51,110 nucleotides of DNA from Pararhodospirillum photometricum DSM 122 (lineage in GTDB: Bacteria > Pseudomonadota > Alphaproteobacteria > Rhodospirillales > Rhodospirillaceae), in contig NC_017059.1 in assembly GCF_000284415.1 (NCBI RefSeq), positions 2,453,379 through 2,504,488 on the forward strand, in the 5' to 3' direction. The position numbers were made by a program, and so were the translations under genes. Below are positions 17,501 to 26,158 of this stretch, piece after piece; the first letter of the stretch is position 1, and the number at the start of each line of letters is the position of its first letter. The notes under the pieces were generated by a model that saw only the letters and a list, made by a program, of their open reading frames with translations, had not been told where the DNA came from and did not search any database.

Positions 17501-19162
17501 TTAAAGAGGCGGCGCGACGATCATCCGCCCCCCCCCTTCGGCCCGGGCCTGGGCCAAGGCCTGCTCGACCCGCTCCAGCAAATCCCGCATCGCCACCGCC
17601 GGGTCCACCACGCCCTCGCGCGGATCAGCAAGCTCGGCCACCCCGGCCGAAACCGTGATGCTCACCGGGCCCTCCGGGGTGGACAGGCTCTTGCCATGAA
17701 TTTCCTCCAGCAAGGAGCCAATGACACTGGCCGCTTGGCCCACCGTTGCGCCGGGCAGGATGGCCGCGACCGCCGTGCCGCAACACCGTCCCGCCGCATC
17801 GCTGCCGCGCAGGCGTCGGCGCAGGGTTTGAGCGAGAAAGCGGACCAACTGATCACCCACCTGGTGCCCGTGCTGGGTCAACAGCGAGCGCAAGCGGTCG
17901 GGATCGAACACCGCCATCGACAACGGCGTGCCAGCCCGCCGCGCCCGCGCCACCTCGCGCTGAAGGTGCTCTTGCAAGGCGTCATTGGTCAGAAGGCCGG
18001 TGGGCGGTTCGTGGCGCTGGTTCTCACGGGCCAACCGCCCCCGACGCCCCTGCGCTTCAATGGCGGCCACAACCACCTCGGGATGCAGGGGCCAGGACAG
18101 CAACAGGTCCACCCCCGCCGCCAGAGCCGCCTGCTGCGCCGATGCGTCCCGTCGGTGGGAGACCGCCACGATCGGCACAGCCTGCGGTGCCGCGTCGCGC
18201 ACCACCGCCGCGACCTCAGCCGCCGAGTAGGACCGCATCCCCACATCCACCACCAGGACATCGGGTTCGAAGGCGACAAGACGGCCCAGCACTTCCTCCG
18301 GGTGGCCCAAGATCTCGCACTGGATACCGGCTTCGTCGAGTACCCCCCCCACAAACCCCGCCACCAAGGGAGTGTCGGCAATCACGAGAACCCGCCAGGG
18401 CTCCAGGCTGGCCTCGGCCATGAGACGCAGCAGGGCCTCGACGCATTCCCCGGCCTCGGCGTGCGGCAAATAGGCGTTGGCCCCCAGCCGATAAGCCCGG
18501 ACCCGCCACAGAAAGGTCCCGGCCCCACCGATCGCCACCACGGGAATCCCCGCCGCGCGCAGCCCCCCCAGCGCCTGTTCCAACTCGCGATCAGGAGCCG
18601 TGCCCAACTCGACAACCCCCCCAGCAAGCGGGGTCAACGGTAAGGCCTGGAGCGACCTTTCCTCGTCCCACACCAAGGCTTCAAACCCGGCCTCTTCCAG
18701 GGCCAGAGACAAGGCCCGCTCGACCCCCAGGGTTAAAACCACCGGGGCCGGTCCTGATTTGCCCGGCGCGAGAAAACTGCGCCGCAGCAGCGGGGCATGC
18801 AAAAGCGAGGCCTCAGGATCCAGCGCCCGGATCTCTTCGTTCACCAAGTATGCCAAATACTCAAGCTGATCAAGGGTATCCCGGTCCACCTGAGTTTCGG
18901 GCAAGACCAAGATCAGGCGCTCCAAGGCGGCGGCGGTACGGCCCAACGCGCAATACCCAAGGCTCCCGGCCGATCCGGCCAACCGGTGGGCAAGAAAGCG
19001 CAAGCGCTGCCGCCCCTCGACCTCTTCTCTTGCGCCGTCCACAAAGGCCGCCGCCAAGCTGACCAGTTCCTCGCCCTGGCCCTGGGCGGTCTCAATAAAA
19101 GATCGCACGGTGGCGTCAAGACGCTCGCGGGCGGGATCGGAATAAACGTCGGTGGATTTCAT
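17501..19162 (-). CDS. Hpt - receiver - receiver - degenerate GGDEF signalling protein
   Basis: 553 aa from ATG 19162. An N-terminal Hpt domain carries the phosphorylatable His in FLAHRLAGSAGSLG. A receiver-like domain without a clear acceptor Asp covers about 140-255, and a second receiver (about 260-380) has VLVVDVGMRSYS with its Asp. The C-terminal GGDEF domain has SMAVFDPDRLRSLLTQHGHQVGD, but its active loop reads GRCCGTAVAAIL where RxGGDEF is expected, so cyclase activity is unlikely. It overlaps the preceding receiver gene by 4 bp (ATGA), so the two are co-translated and likely exchange phosphate. The upstream kinase is not in this window. Confidence 0.85.
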   Translation of the reverse strand: MKSTDVYSDPARERLDATVRSFIETAQGQGEELVSLAAAFVDGAREEVEGRQRLRFLAHRLAGSAGSLGYCALGRTAAALERLILVLPETQVDRDTLDQLEYLAYLVNEEIRALDPEASLLHAPLLRRSFLAPGKSGPAPVVLTLGVERALSLALEEAGFEALVWDEERSLQALPLTPLAGGVVELGTAPDRELEQALGGLRAAGIPVVAIGGAGTFLWRVRAYRLGANAYLPHAEAGECVEALLRLMAEASLEPWRVLVIADTPLVAGFVGGVLDEAGIQCEILGHPEEVLGRLVAFEPDVLVVDVGMRSYSAAEVAAVVRDAAPQAVPIVAVSHRRDASAQQAALAAGVDLLLSWPLHPEVVVAAIEAQGRRGRLARENQRHEPPTGLLTNDALQEHLQREVARARRAGTPLSMAVFDPDRLRSLLTQHGHQVGDQLVRFLAQTLRRRLRGSDAAGRCCGTAVAAILPGATVGQAASVIGSLLEEIHGKSLSTPEGPVSITVSAGVAELADPREGVVDPAVAMRDLLERVEQALAQARAEGGGRMIVAPPL

Positions 19163-19538
19163 GGCCGCCCCCGCCACAACGCCCGCACCTGATCGGCCAA
19201 CGACAGCGGATCAAAGGGCTTGGTCAACACCCCAAGACACCCAGGCACCGCCGCCAAGCTCGACCGCTCCGGTCCGTGGGCCGCTGTCAGAAACACCACC
19301 GGGACCGAGAGCGCCAGAGCCCGCCAGACATCACGGCCATCAAGGCCGTCGTCGAGCAAAAGATCCATGACCACCAAGTCCGGCTGACGCTCGGCGATGG
19401 CCAAGCGCGCCTCACGCTCGCCGCCGGCCCCCCCACCGATAAGCCCCCCACATCGCCCAGGGCCACACACGCCAATGCGCGCATGGCCGGGTCGTCGTCC
19501 ACGACCAGGATATGGCCAAGATCCCCGTCTGCCGCCAT
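19159..19538 (-). pseudogene. Single-domain response regulator with a frameshift
   Basis: From ATG 19538 one frame gives MAADGDLGHILVVDDDPAMR and about 35 residues of receiver domain. The rest continues in another frame as EREARLAIAERQPDLVVMDL through VFLTAAHG and VLTKPFDP to the stop at 19159. Joined, they make a normal CheY-like receiver of about 125 aa (acidic DDD, phospho-Asp in VVMDL, Thr, Lys). The frames must switch near 19428-19450, where runs of seven and six C occur. This is either a real frameshift or a homopolymer sequencing error; the 4-bp coupling to the next gene suggests the gene is kept. Confidence 0.75.
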
Positions 19539-19694
19539 GCCCTTTGCCTTCCTTTCCTCAACCAGCCCGGGCCACCGTTTGTGACGCTCCGCGTCATACG
19601 GTCTTAGGTCTCCGCAGCAAGAGAGGAAAGGATAGCTTATTCCCGTCCGTCAGGCGACACCAGGGATACAAGCTTGCGGGACGGTAGGGTAAAG

Positions 19695-19730
19695 ATAGGG
19701 GGAGAGGCACACTTCCCCGGCCTTGTTCCT
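19695..19730 (-). repeat. Stop-associated palindrome, diverged (copy G)
   Basis: On the minus strand AAGGCCGGGGAAG, a short loop and a CTCTCCCCC-type arm follow the stop of the 174-aa membrane protein gene. It resembles copies A-F, with several changes. Confidence 0.45.
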
Positions 19731-19732
19731 TC

Positions 19733-20257
19733 TTAAAAGTCCGACCTCTCCCGGGCCACGGCGCCGCAAACAGCCCGGACGAACCCCGACGCCCTCTCGC
19801 CGCTGGTCCAAGGCTCCATCGGCGTTCCGCTGGCCGCATCAAGCTCGGCCCAGCGTGCCGCCTCACACTCCACCACCCGCTCGCGCAAGGCGGCCCCCTC
19901 GCGGCCCAGCCACAACACTGAAACCCAGCGATGCGCCGGTTGCTCCGGGTCCTGGCGGACCGCATGACGATCAAAGGCCATCAAGGACTCGGTGCGGGGC
20001 ACCAGCAAGGTCCAGGGCTCCAAAAACGACGAAACCCGCTCGCGTTCAATCACCACCATGCCCCGGGGTAGCGCGGCAACGGCTCGGTTTACCCAGGTGT
20101 AGCGGTTCCAGATGCCAAAGGCGATCACGGCAATCAGCACCCCGCCGCCCACCACAGCCCACAGAACCCGGCGCCCGGCCAAGCGAAACGCCACCATCAT
20201 GACGACGGCGGTCATCCCGCCAAACACCGCCATGGAGAGCAAATCAAAAAAAAGCAT
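19733..20257 (-). CDS. Conserved-looking membrane protein of unknown function
   Basis: 174 aa from ATG 20257 (MLFFDLLSM, GAGGAG immediately upstream); the longer frame adds a Pro/Arg-rich tail that looks non-coding. Two hydrophobic spans at the N-terminus (about 5-25 and 32-52) are followed by a soluble domain of about 120 residues with RGMVVIERERVSSFLEPWTL and three further strands, without a known motif. It stands alone between the receiver gene and the exonuclease gene. I do not recognise the family. Confidence 0.65.
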   Translation of the reverse strand: MLFFDLLSMAVFGGMTAVVMMVAFRLAGRRVLWAVVGGGVLIAVIAFGIWNRYTWVNRAVAALPRGMVVIERERVSSFLEPWTLLVPRTESLMAFDRHAVRQDPEQPAHRWVSVLWLGREGAALRERVVECEAARWAELDAASGTPMEPWTSGERASGFVRAVCGAVARERSDF

Positions 20258-20335
20258 GTCTCCTCGCGCGCCCCGCTTGATCCCGACCGGGCGTAGCCTA
20301 GTGCAAGAGTCTGGGCGGGGGAAACGCTCTTTTTG

Positions 20336-20385
20336 GATCGAGGGGGCCGGGAAGGTCCCGCTTCCCCAGCCTGCCCCTCTGCCGC
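20336..20385 (-). repeat. Stop-associated palindrome (copy F)
   Basis: On the minus strand GGCAGGCTGGGGAAGCGGGACCTTCCCGGCCCCCTCGATCC-like sequence lies about 20 bp past the exonuclease stop. The arms GGGAAGC/ACCTTCCC are imperfect. Polarity matches the other copies. Confidence 0.55.
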
Positions 20386-20405
20386 GACGCTCCCGCAAAA
20401 GCCCC

Positions 20406-21239
20406 CTACCCCAGCAAGGCCCGCACCCTCACCGGAGCGTCGTCCGACAGCCCCTCCGCCTGGGCTAACAGCAACTCGGCGGCGGCCACGGCGTCGGTCA
20501 AGGCATTGTGCGCCTTGTAGCGGGGCAAGCCGCGACGGGCCCGCGCCGCCGCCAAGCGCAAGGCCCCCCGTTCCACCGGGTGTCCGGCCCGTATCAAGGC
20601 TTGATACTCCAACTCCAAGGTGTCCACAAACGACAGCTCCAGGGGTTGACCGTACAGGCGACGGCAGGCCCGACTGAGAAAAAAGCGCTCCAGCCGCGCA
20701 TGATGCGCCACCACCACGCGACCAGCCAGCGCCCGCAGCACCAAGGGCATTACGCTCCCCAAGCGGGGGGCCGTCTCCAGGTGGCCATCAAGGATCCCAT
20801 GGAGCACGGCGGTCTCCTCGGGCACCGGCCGACGGGGGCGCACCAAGTGGTAGCCGGCTCCGGCCAACCGGATCCGGCCCTCGACGATCGGGACGTAGCC
20901 GATGGACAAAATCTCGTCGGTATCCGCGTCCAGCCCGGTCGCCTCGATATCCAGGGCCAGATACTCCACCGCCGTCCACGGCAGATCACCATCTCCGATC
21001 GGCGTCCGATAATAGGTGCGCAAAGGCCCCGGTGGACTGCGCCACCCCAGCCACGACCGGCGCAAGGACAAGCCAAAGACATGACGCCACCAGGGTTCGG
21101 TGCGGTGCGCCAAACCATCGAACAGCCCGGGCCGCCGTTCCCCCTCGCCTAAGCGCAAGGCCTCCAGTGCCGCCTCGGTTCGGGCCAGTTCCCACGCCTC
21201 GCGCTCGGCGTCCCAAGGCTCCGGCCCCCCAGCCATCAC
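20406..21239 (-). CDS. DEDDh 3'-5' exonuclease (DnaQ/epsilon-like)
   Basis: 277 aa. After about 90 N-terminal residues the exonuclease core starts with YLALDIEATGLDADTDEILS (Exo I, DxE), followed by an Exo II region with LVLRALAGRVVVAHHARLE and Exo III HNALTDAVAAAELL (HxxxxD). These are the residues of DEDDh exonucleases such as DnaQ or RNase T. It overlaps the CBS-DUF294 gene by 4 bp; this pairing of a DUF294 protein with a DnaQ-type exonuclease is common in proteobacteria. The substrate is unknown. Confidence 0.88.
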   Translation of the reverse strand: MMAGGPEPWDAEREAWELARTEAALEALRLGEGERRPGLFDGLAHRTEPWWRHVFGLSLRRSWLGWRSPPGPLRTYYRTPIGDGDLPWTAVEYLALDIEATGLDADTDEILSIGYVPIVEGRIRLAGAGYHLVRPRRPVPEETAVLHGILDGHLETAPRLGSVMPLVLRALAGRVVVAHHARLERFFLSRACRRLYGQPLELSFVDTLELEYQALIRAGHPVERGALRLAAARARRGLPRYKAHNALTDAVAAAELLLAQAEGLSDDAPVRVRALLG

Positions 21240-22615
21240 AAGCGCCCGACCTGGAACACATGAGCCAAGGCGCTTTGCATGGTTTTGACCACGCCAAAGG
21301 CGTCCTTCAGGTAGGAGCGCTCCAGCGGCGACAGGTCGGCGGGCGCCAGAAAATTATCAAGCGCCTGCCCCTCGCGCGAGCGCCGGGCCTGATGGCGAAC
21401 CCGGGTCAGGGCGATGAACTCCAAAGCATCACGCAAGTTGGCCGCTCCCTCGGGGCTAAGGCCGCCGCGTTCGCGCACCAAGTCCAAGCGCTCCTGCGTG
21501 TTAACCGCCGCCACGCCGGCCGCCAAGGCATGCACCCGGGCAAGGTCGATGATGGGGATCAGCCCCTTGTGCTTGAGGTCGAGCTTGTTGGCGTTCTCCC
21601 CGCCCCGCTCCAGCACCAGATGGCGAAAGAACCCCAAGGGGGGCTGATGCCCCAGGGCGTGGCGGGCCAAATGGGCCAAAAAGGCGCGATTTTGCCGAGC
21701 CCGCTCCAGCGCCGGGCCTTGGACCGCCTCGAACAAGGCCTTGGGGCCGCGAACCAACCGCAAATCAAAAAAAATCGAGGACAGCATCAGGGCCTTGGGA
21801 TCGGGTTCCTCGACCCAGCGGCGGAACAACGCTTTCCATTCCCGCACCGGCAAACGCCACGTCGGCGTCATCGCCATGGTGCCCCCGGGGCAATGGACAT
21901 ACCCGCAGACATTCAAGCCATCACACACAAACCGGGTGAAGGCCGTGAAATAAGCCCCATGGACGGCCTCGTCATAGGTATCGTCCAAAATCAGGCAGTT
22001 GTCCTGGTCGGAAAAGGCCGTCTGCTCCTGCCGGCCCTGCGATCCCGCCGCCGCCCAGGCATAGGGCACCGGTGCCGGCCCCAGGGCTTTTTCCGCAAGA
22101 CGCACCAAGCGCACCGTCGCCGCGTCGGTGAGCGCCGAGACCACATGGCCGATGTTGCTGGCCGACAACCCCGCGTCCGCCAAGCGCCACACCAACTCCG
22201 GCAAGGGCCGCAGCACCGCTGCCATGCCCTCGGCGGTCTCTTGTTTGTGCAGGTCCCCCACCAAGTACACGGCCGAGGGAGCCTGTAAGCGCACCAGATT
22301 GGTGGTTGTGATACACCCTTCCAAAACGCCATCGCGCGTTACCGGCAAATGCCTGATATTATGCCGCGACATCAGGAGCATGGCGTCAAAGGCACTGGCC
22401 CGGGCCTCCAGGGACACCGGCCCCGGACTCATCACCTGGGCGATTGGGGTCGTGCCGTCGAGATCGGCAGCAACAACCCGGTTGCGCAGGTCGCGGTCGG
22501 TAAAGATCCCCGTCAACGTCCCGGCAGCCGTCACCAGGATACACGACACCCGTTCGTCACGCATCACCCGGGCCGCCTCGCGCACGCTGGCGTCGGGGGG
22601 CAAGGTTACAGGCGG
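21236..22615 (-). pseudogene. CBS-pair / DUF294 nucleotidyltransferase-like protein, N-terminus lost
   Basis: Two CBS domains (from PPVTLPPDASVREAARVM, about 20-130) are followed by a DUF294 domain with nucleotidyltransferase-like GSQGRQEQTAFSDQDNCLI and a C-terminal DUF294_C helical domain ending at the stop at 21236. Family members usually begin with a cyclic-nucleotide-binding domain of roughly 130-150 residues, which is missing. The frame runs only into IS5-like sequence, and its first possible start is TTG 22663 inside that sequence. I infer that the IS insertion near 22615 removed the front. The remaining 460 or so residues might still be made. Such proteins are thought to sense ligands and regulate by nucleotidyl transfer. 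Confidence 0.75.
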
Positions 22616-23090
22616 TCGGACACCTCGAAAAACCCTGGCTCTGAGCGGTGTCTGCTGATTCAATAAGCCCCAGGCCGTGTTGGAGGGAACGATGGGTCGG
22701 CAGCCTGGGTTCTTCGATCTTGAAGAGCGGTATGCGGAGTTGTCGAAGGCGGGCGACCCGCTGGAGAAGCTGCTGAGGGTGGTGAGCTTCGAGGCGTTCC
22801 GCTACCGGCTGGACAAGGCGTTGAACCGCAGCGACCGAGCCCGGGGCGGCCGTCCGCCCCATGACGCGGTTTTGATGTTTAAGATCCTGGTGCTTCAGGC
22901 GCTGTACAACCTGTCCGACGATCAGGCGGAGTTCATGATCAACGACCGCCTGACGTTCAAACGCTTTCTCGGCCTAGGGCTGGCGGACAAGGCGCCGGAC
23001 GCCAAGACGATCTGGCTGTTCCGCGAGACGCTGACCGAGGCCAACGCGATCGAGAAGCTGTTCGCGGTGTTCGACGCCAAGCTGAAGGAC
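22616..23090 (+). mobile_element. IS5-family insertion sequence remnant (left part)
   Basis: From about 22616, where an inverted-repeat-like end GGACACCTCGAAAAACCC begins, to 23090. The transposase starts at ATG 22692 with GGAGGGAAC before it. MGRQPGFFDLEERYAELS and the DUF772-like segment GGRPPHDAVLMFKILVLQAL are typical of IS5-family transposases, but only about 130 of roughly 320 residues are present. The DDE core is gone; the sequence stops where a perfect palindrome begins. The left end is inferred from the loss of DUF294 sequence. Confidence 0.75.
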
Positions 23091-23209
23091 TCCAGACCTC
23101 CGCTTTCTTTTATTAATTGGCTCTCCCTTCCCCCTCCTTTTGAAAAGCATGCTTTTCAAAAGGAGGGGGAAGGGAGAGCCAATTAATAAAAGAAAGCGGA
23201 GGTCTGGAG
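23090..23209. repeat. 120-bp perfect palindrome
   Basis: Every base from 23090 to 23149 is the complement of its mirror at 23150-23209, centred on GCATGC. Ends are CTCCAGACC / GGTCTGGAG. The right arm continues into a composite element that recurs at 31720-31846; the left arm abuts truncated IS5 transposase sequence. Such a palindrome can extrude as a cruciform, and in RNA it would form a 60-bp hairpin. Confidence 0.95.
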
Positions 23210-23275
23210 GCGTCAGCCTCCAGGCGGGGCCCGGGGCGGCAGCCCCGCGTTGCCGAAGCCAGCACCAAGCGCCGC
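23150..23275 (-). repeat. Composite intergenic repeat element, copy 1
   Basis: The stretch from GCTTTTCAAAAGG through GGTCTGGAGGC to GGCGGCAGCCCCGCG is about 80% alike, by eye, to 31750-31846. On the minus strand it follows the ftsK stop and starts with two hairpins, CGGGGCTGCCGCCCCG and CTGGAGGC/GCCTCCAG. Confidence 0.8.
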
Positions 23276-23280
23276 GTTTT

Positions 23281-25450
23281 CTACCCGAGCGCTCCGCCCA
23301 CGTCGTCCTCACCCGCGGGGACGAGGACGTCGCGTTTGCCGGCGTGGTTGGGTTTGGAGATGACGCCTTCGGTTTCCATGCGTTCGATGAGGGTGGCGGC
23401 GCGGTTGTAGCCGATTTTGAGGTGGCGTTGGACGGCGCTGGTGGAGGGGCGGCGGGTGCGCAGGACGAGGGCGACGGCTTGATCGTAGAGGCTGGCGTCT
23501 TCTCCCGAGATCCCGGAGCCCAGGGTGACGGGGTCGCCTTCGTCTTCTTCCAAGACGGCGTCGAGGTAGGCGGGTTCGGCTTGGGCGCGCAGGTGGGCGC
23601 ACACGCTTTCGACTTCCTGGTCGCAGACGAAGGGGCCGTGCACGCGGGTGATGCGTCCGCCGGCCGCCATATAGAGCATGTCGCCCTGGCCCAGGAGTTG
23701 TTCCGCCCCGGATTCCCCGAGGATGGTCCGGCTGTCGATTTTGCTGGTCACCTGGAACGAGACGCGGGTGGGGAAGTTGGCCTTGATGGTGCCGGTGATT
23801 ACATCCACGCTCGGGCGCTGGGTGGCCATGATCAGGTGGATGCCGCCGGCGCGGGCCATCTGGGCCAAGCGCTGGATGATGCCTTCCACTTCCTTGCCCG
23901 CCACCAGCATAAGGTCGGCCATTTCGTCCACGAGGATGACGATATAGGGCAGGGGGTTGGGATCGATGGGCTGTTCCTCGTAGAGCGGCTTGCCGGTTTC
24001 GGGATCGAAGCCGACCTGGACCGTGCGGGTCAGCGAGGCCCCCTTGGCCTGGGCCTCCAAGATCTTGCGATTATAGCCGTCGATGTTGCGCACCCCGAGG
24101 GTGCTCATGATGCGATAGCGGTTTTCCATCTCGCGTGCCGCCCACTTGAGGGCGACCACGGCCTTGTGGGGGTCGGTGACCACTGGGGTCAGCAGGTGGG
24201 GAATGCCGTCGTAGATGGAGAGCTCCAGCATCTTGGGGTCGATCATGATCAAACGCACCCGTTGCGGCGACAGCCGGAACAGGAGCGACAAGATCATGGT
24301 GTTGACCGCGACCGACTTGCCCGATCCGGTGGTGCCGGCGATGAGCAGGTGGGGCATGCGTGCCAGATCCACCACCACAGCGTCGCCGCTAATGTCCCGG
24401 CCGAGCGCCAGGGGCAGCGAGCCCGGATGGGCGGTGAACTCGGGGCTTTCCAGCACGCCGCGCAGGCGCACCATGTCGCGCTCGCTGTTGGGCAGCTCGA
24501 TGCCAATGACGTTGCGGCCGGGCACCACGGCGATGCGGGCCGACAGGGCGCTCATCGAGCGGGCGATGTCGTCGGCCAGACCGACCACGCGGGCTGTCTT
24601 GGTGCCCGGGGCCGGCGCCAGTTCGTAGAGGGTCACCACCGGGCCGGGGCGGACCTTGACGATGCCCCCGCGCACGCCAAAGTCGCTCAACACGCTCTCC
24701 AAAACGCGGGCGTTTTGTGTCAGGGCTTCCTCGTCCAAGGGCAGCAGGGTCGAAGGCTCCGAGGGCGCCAGCAGATCCAGGGGCGGTGGCGTGACCGGGG
24801 TATCCGTCTCCTCGCGCGGCACAATGGCTTCGGGTGTGATCCGTGGTTGGGGCGGTCGGGGGGGCGCTGGAGGGCGTGGGGCAATGATCGCCGGCCCCTC
24901 GCGATCGGTGCCGGGCAAGGTGTCGGCCCCTGGCTGCAAGGGCGCATCGGGCATCAGGTCGGTTTCGCGCCGGGGCCAGCGCCGGGGTGCCGGGACCGGG
25001 CGGGGGGGCGTTTTGTCCGAGGCCGGGGGCCGGGGGCGGCCGTGGAGGCGGTTGGCCAGGGCATGCAGGGCCTCGGTCATGGTGGTGCCAATGCGACCGA
25101 AGGAGCGGGCCGTTGCCGCGTAATCATGCCACGTGATCACTGCCGCCCATTGCAGACCCAACAGGCCGAAGCCTCCCAGGATCAGACCACACAGGGAGAC
25201 CCAGGTCTCCAGATTGTCGGGCACTCCGGCCAGCGCCAAGCCAATCGCGATCCGCTCGCCCAGCAGCAGCCCAGCGAAGCCCCCAAGACCGGCCAAAATC
25301 GGCCACTCGCGGGGCGGCGGCGCGGCGGCCAGGGCCAGGGTGAGGGTCAAGGTTGCGGCGATCAACACCAAAAGCCGTCCCCACACGGCTGGCACGGTGC
25401 GACCGGTCAGTAAGCGCATTCCCCACAAGGTGATCACCAGAACCGGCGCT
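23281..25450 (-). pseudogene. ftsK: DNA translocase FtsK, N-terminus lost
   Basis: The last 720 or so residues of a SpoIIIE/FtsK translocase, which pumps DNA at the septum during chromosome segregation. They include part of the membrane domain (three or four hydrophobic segments), a Pro-rich linker, the beta and alpha motor domains with Walker [15 protein letters not shown] and Walker [15 protein letters not shown], and the C-terminal gamma winged helix ([20 protein letters not shown]) that reads KOPS sites. The front (TM1-2, about 80-100 residues) is replaced near 25450 by another gene's start in a different frame. ATG-like starts inside could give a protein lacking proper membrane anchoring. 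Confidence 0.88.
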
Positions 25451-25598
25451 GCCACCGCGCGGGGGCGGCCACAGGAGCGGGGGCGCTGGGCGTCTGGGCG
25501 TTGGCCGGGGTCACGAGGCTGGACCACGCCAGCGCGGCGGCGCCAATCACGGCGGTGGCTCCAACGCCTTGCAGGAAGATCTTGGTGAGCATCATCAT
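25434..25598 (-). pseudogene. 5' fragment of an exported protein gene fused to ftsK
   Basis: From three tandem ATGs at 25598-25590, behind GGAGAG, 54 codons encode a clear signal peptide ([20 protein letters not shown], cleavage after the ANA of LVTPANAQ) and an Ala/Pro-rich stretch, then nonsense up to a TGA at 25434-25436. The junction with ftsK sequence is near 25450. The mature protein is lost, so its function cannot be told. It is divergent from the PepSY/two-component operon and may once have been its target. Confidence 0.65.
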
Positions 25599-25734
25599 CT
25601 CTCCGGGGTGTCTCTTGATGTCAGGGATCCTGCCATCCTCCCCGTGAACCCGTCGTGAGCCCCCCGTTCATTCTCGGTTCATGGACCGAGCCCTAGTCTC
25701 CCTCTCAAGCGGCCCCCCCCTTTTTCCTTAAGGA

Positions 25735-25775
25735 CGGAGGGCCTGGGAGGCCCGCCTCCCCAGCCTCCCTGCTCT
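25735..25775 (-). repeat. Palindrome of the stop-associated family, no gene upstream (copy H)
   Basis: On the minus strand GGCTGGGGAGGCGGGCCTCCCAGGCCC matches the family core (stem GGGAGGC/GCCTCCC), but no minus-strand gene ends here. It lies in the leader region of the PepSY gene. Confidence 0.6.
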
Positions 25776-25786
25776 CAGGTCCCCCC

Positions 25787-26158
25787 ATGAAACTCCTCCT
25801 TCTCCTCGCCGCCCTGAGCCTTCTGACCCCACCGCCAGCCTTGGCCGGAGATACCGGCTATCGCACCCCCGGGACGTGGGACCATGGCAGGAAGGACGAC
25901 GACGATCACGACAACGACGATCGCGAGGACCATGAACGGGCCCGCGACGCGGTGATGCGCGGCAACGCCTTGCCATTGTCACGGATTTTGCGCGACGCCG
26001 AAGCCCAGGGCTTGGGCCGCCTGCTGGAAGCCGACCTGGAAGACCACCACGGCCGCTTGATCTACGAGCTTAAAATGCTCGATCCTCGCGGCCAAGTGAC
26101 CGAATTGCGCTACGATGCCGCGACAGGCGCCTTGCTGCGCCGGCACGGGAGGGACTGA
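25787..26158 (+). CDS. PepSY-domain exported protein
   Basis: 123 aa with a signal peptide (MKLLLLLAALSLLTPPPALA), a His/Asp-rich stretch (GRKDDDDHDNDDREDHE) that could bind metal, and a C-terminal PepSY-like domain (LSRILRDAEAQGLGRLLEAD through VTELRYDAATGALL). Small PepSY proteins often precede two-component genes and are thought to tune the sensor kinase or respond to metal or envelope stress. Its stop touches the response-regulator start (TGAATG), so the three genes form one operon. Confidence 0.85.
   Translation: MKLLLLLAALSLLTPPPALAGDTGYRTPGTWDHGRKDDDDHDNDDREDHERARDAVMRGNALPLSRILRDAEAQGLGRLLEADLEDHHGRLIYELKMLDPRGQVTELRYDAATGALLRRHGRD

Noticed and set aside
23140..25413. A 757-codon open frame on the plus strand opposite ftsK
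   Set aside because: It is antisense to clear FtsK motor motifs, is composed of His/Gly/Gln/Arg-rich shadow sequence and has no domain. Long antisense frames are common in GC-rich codon usage.
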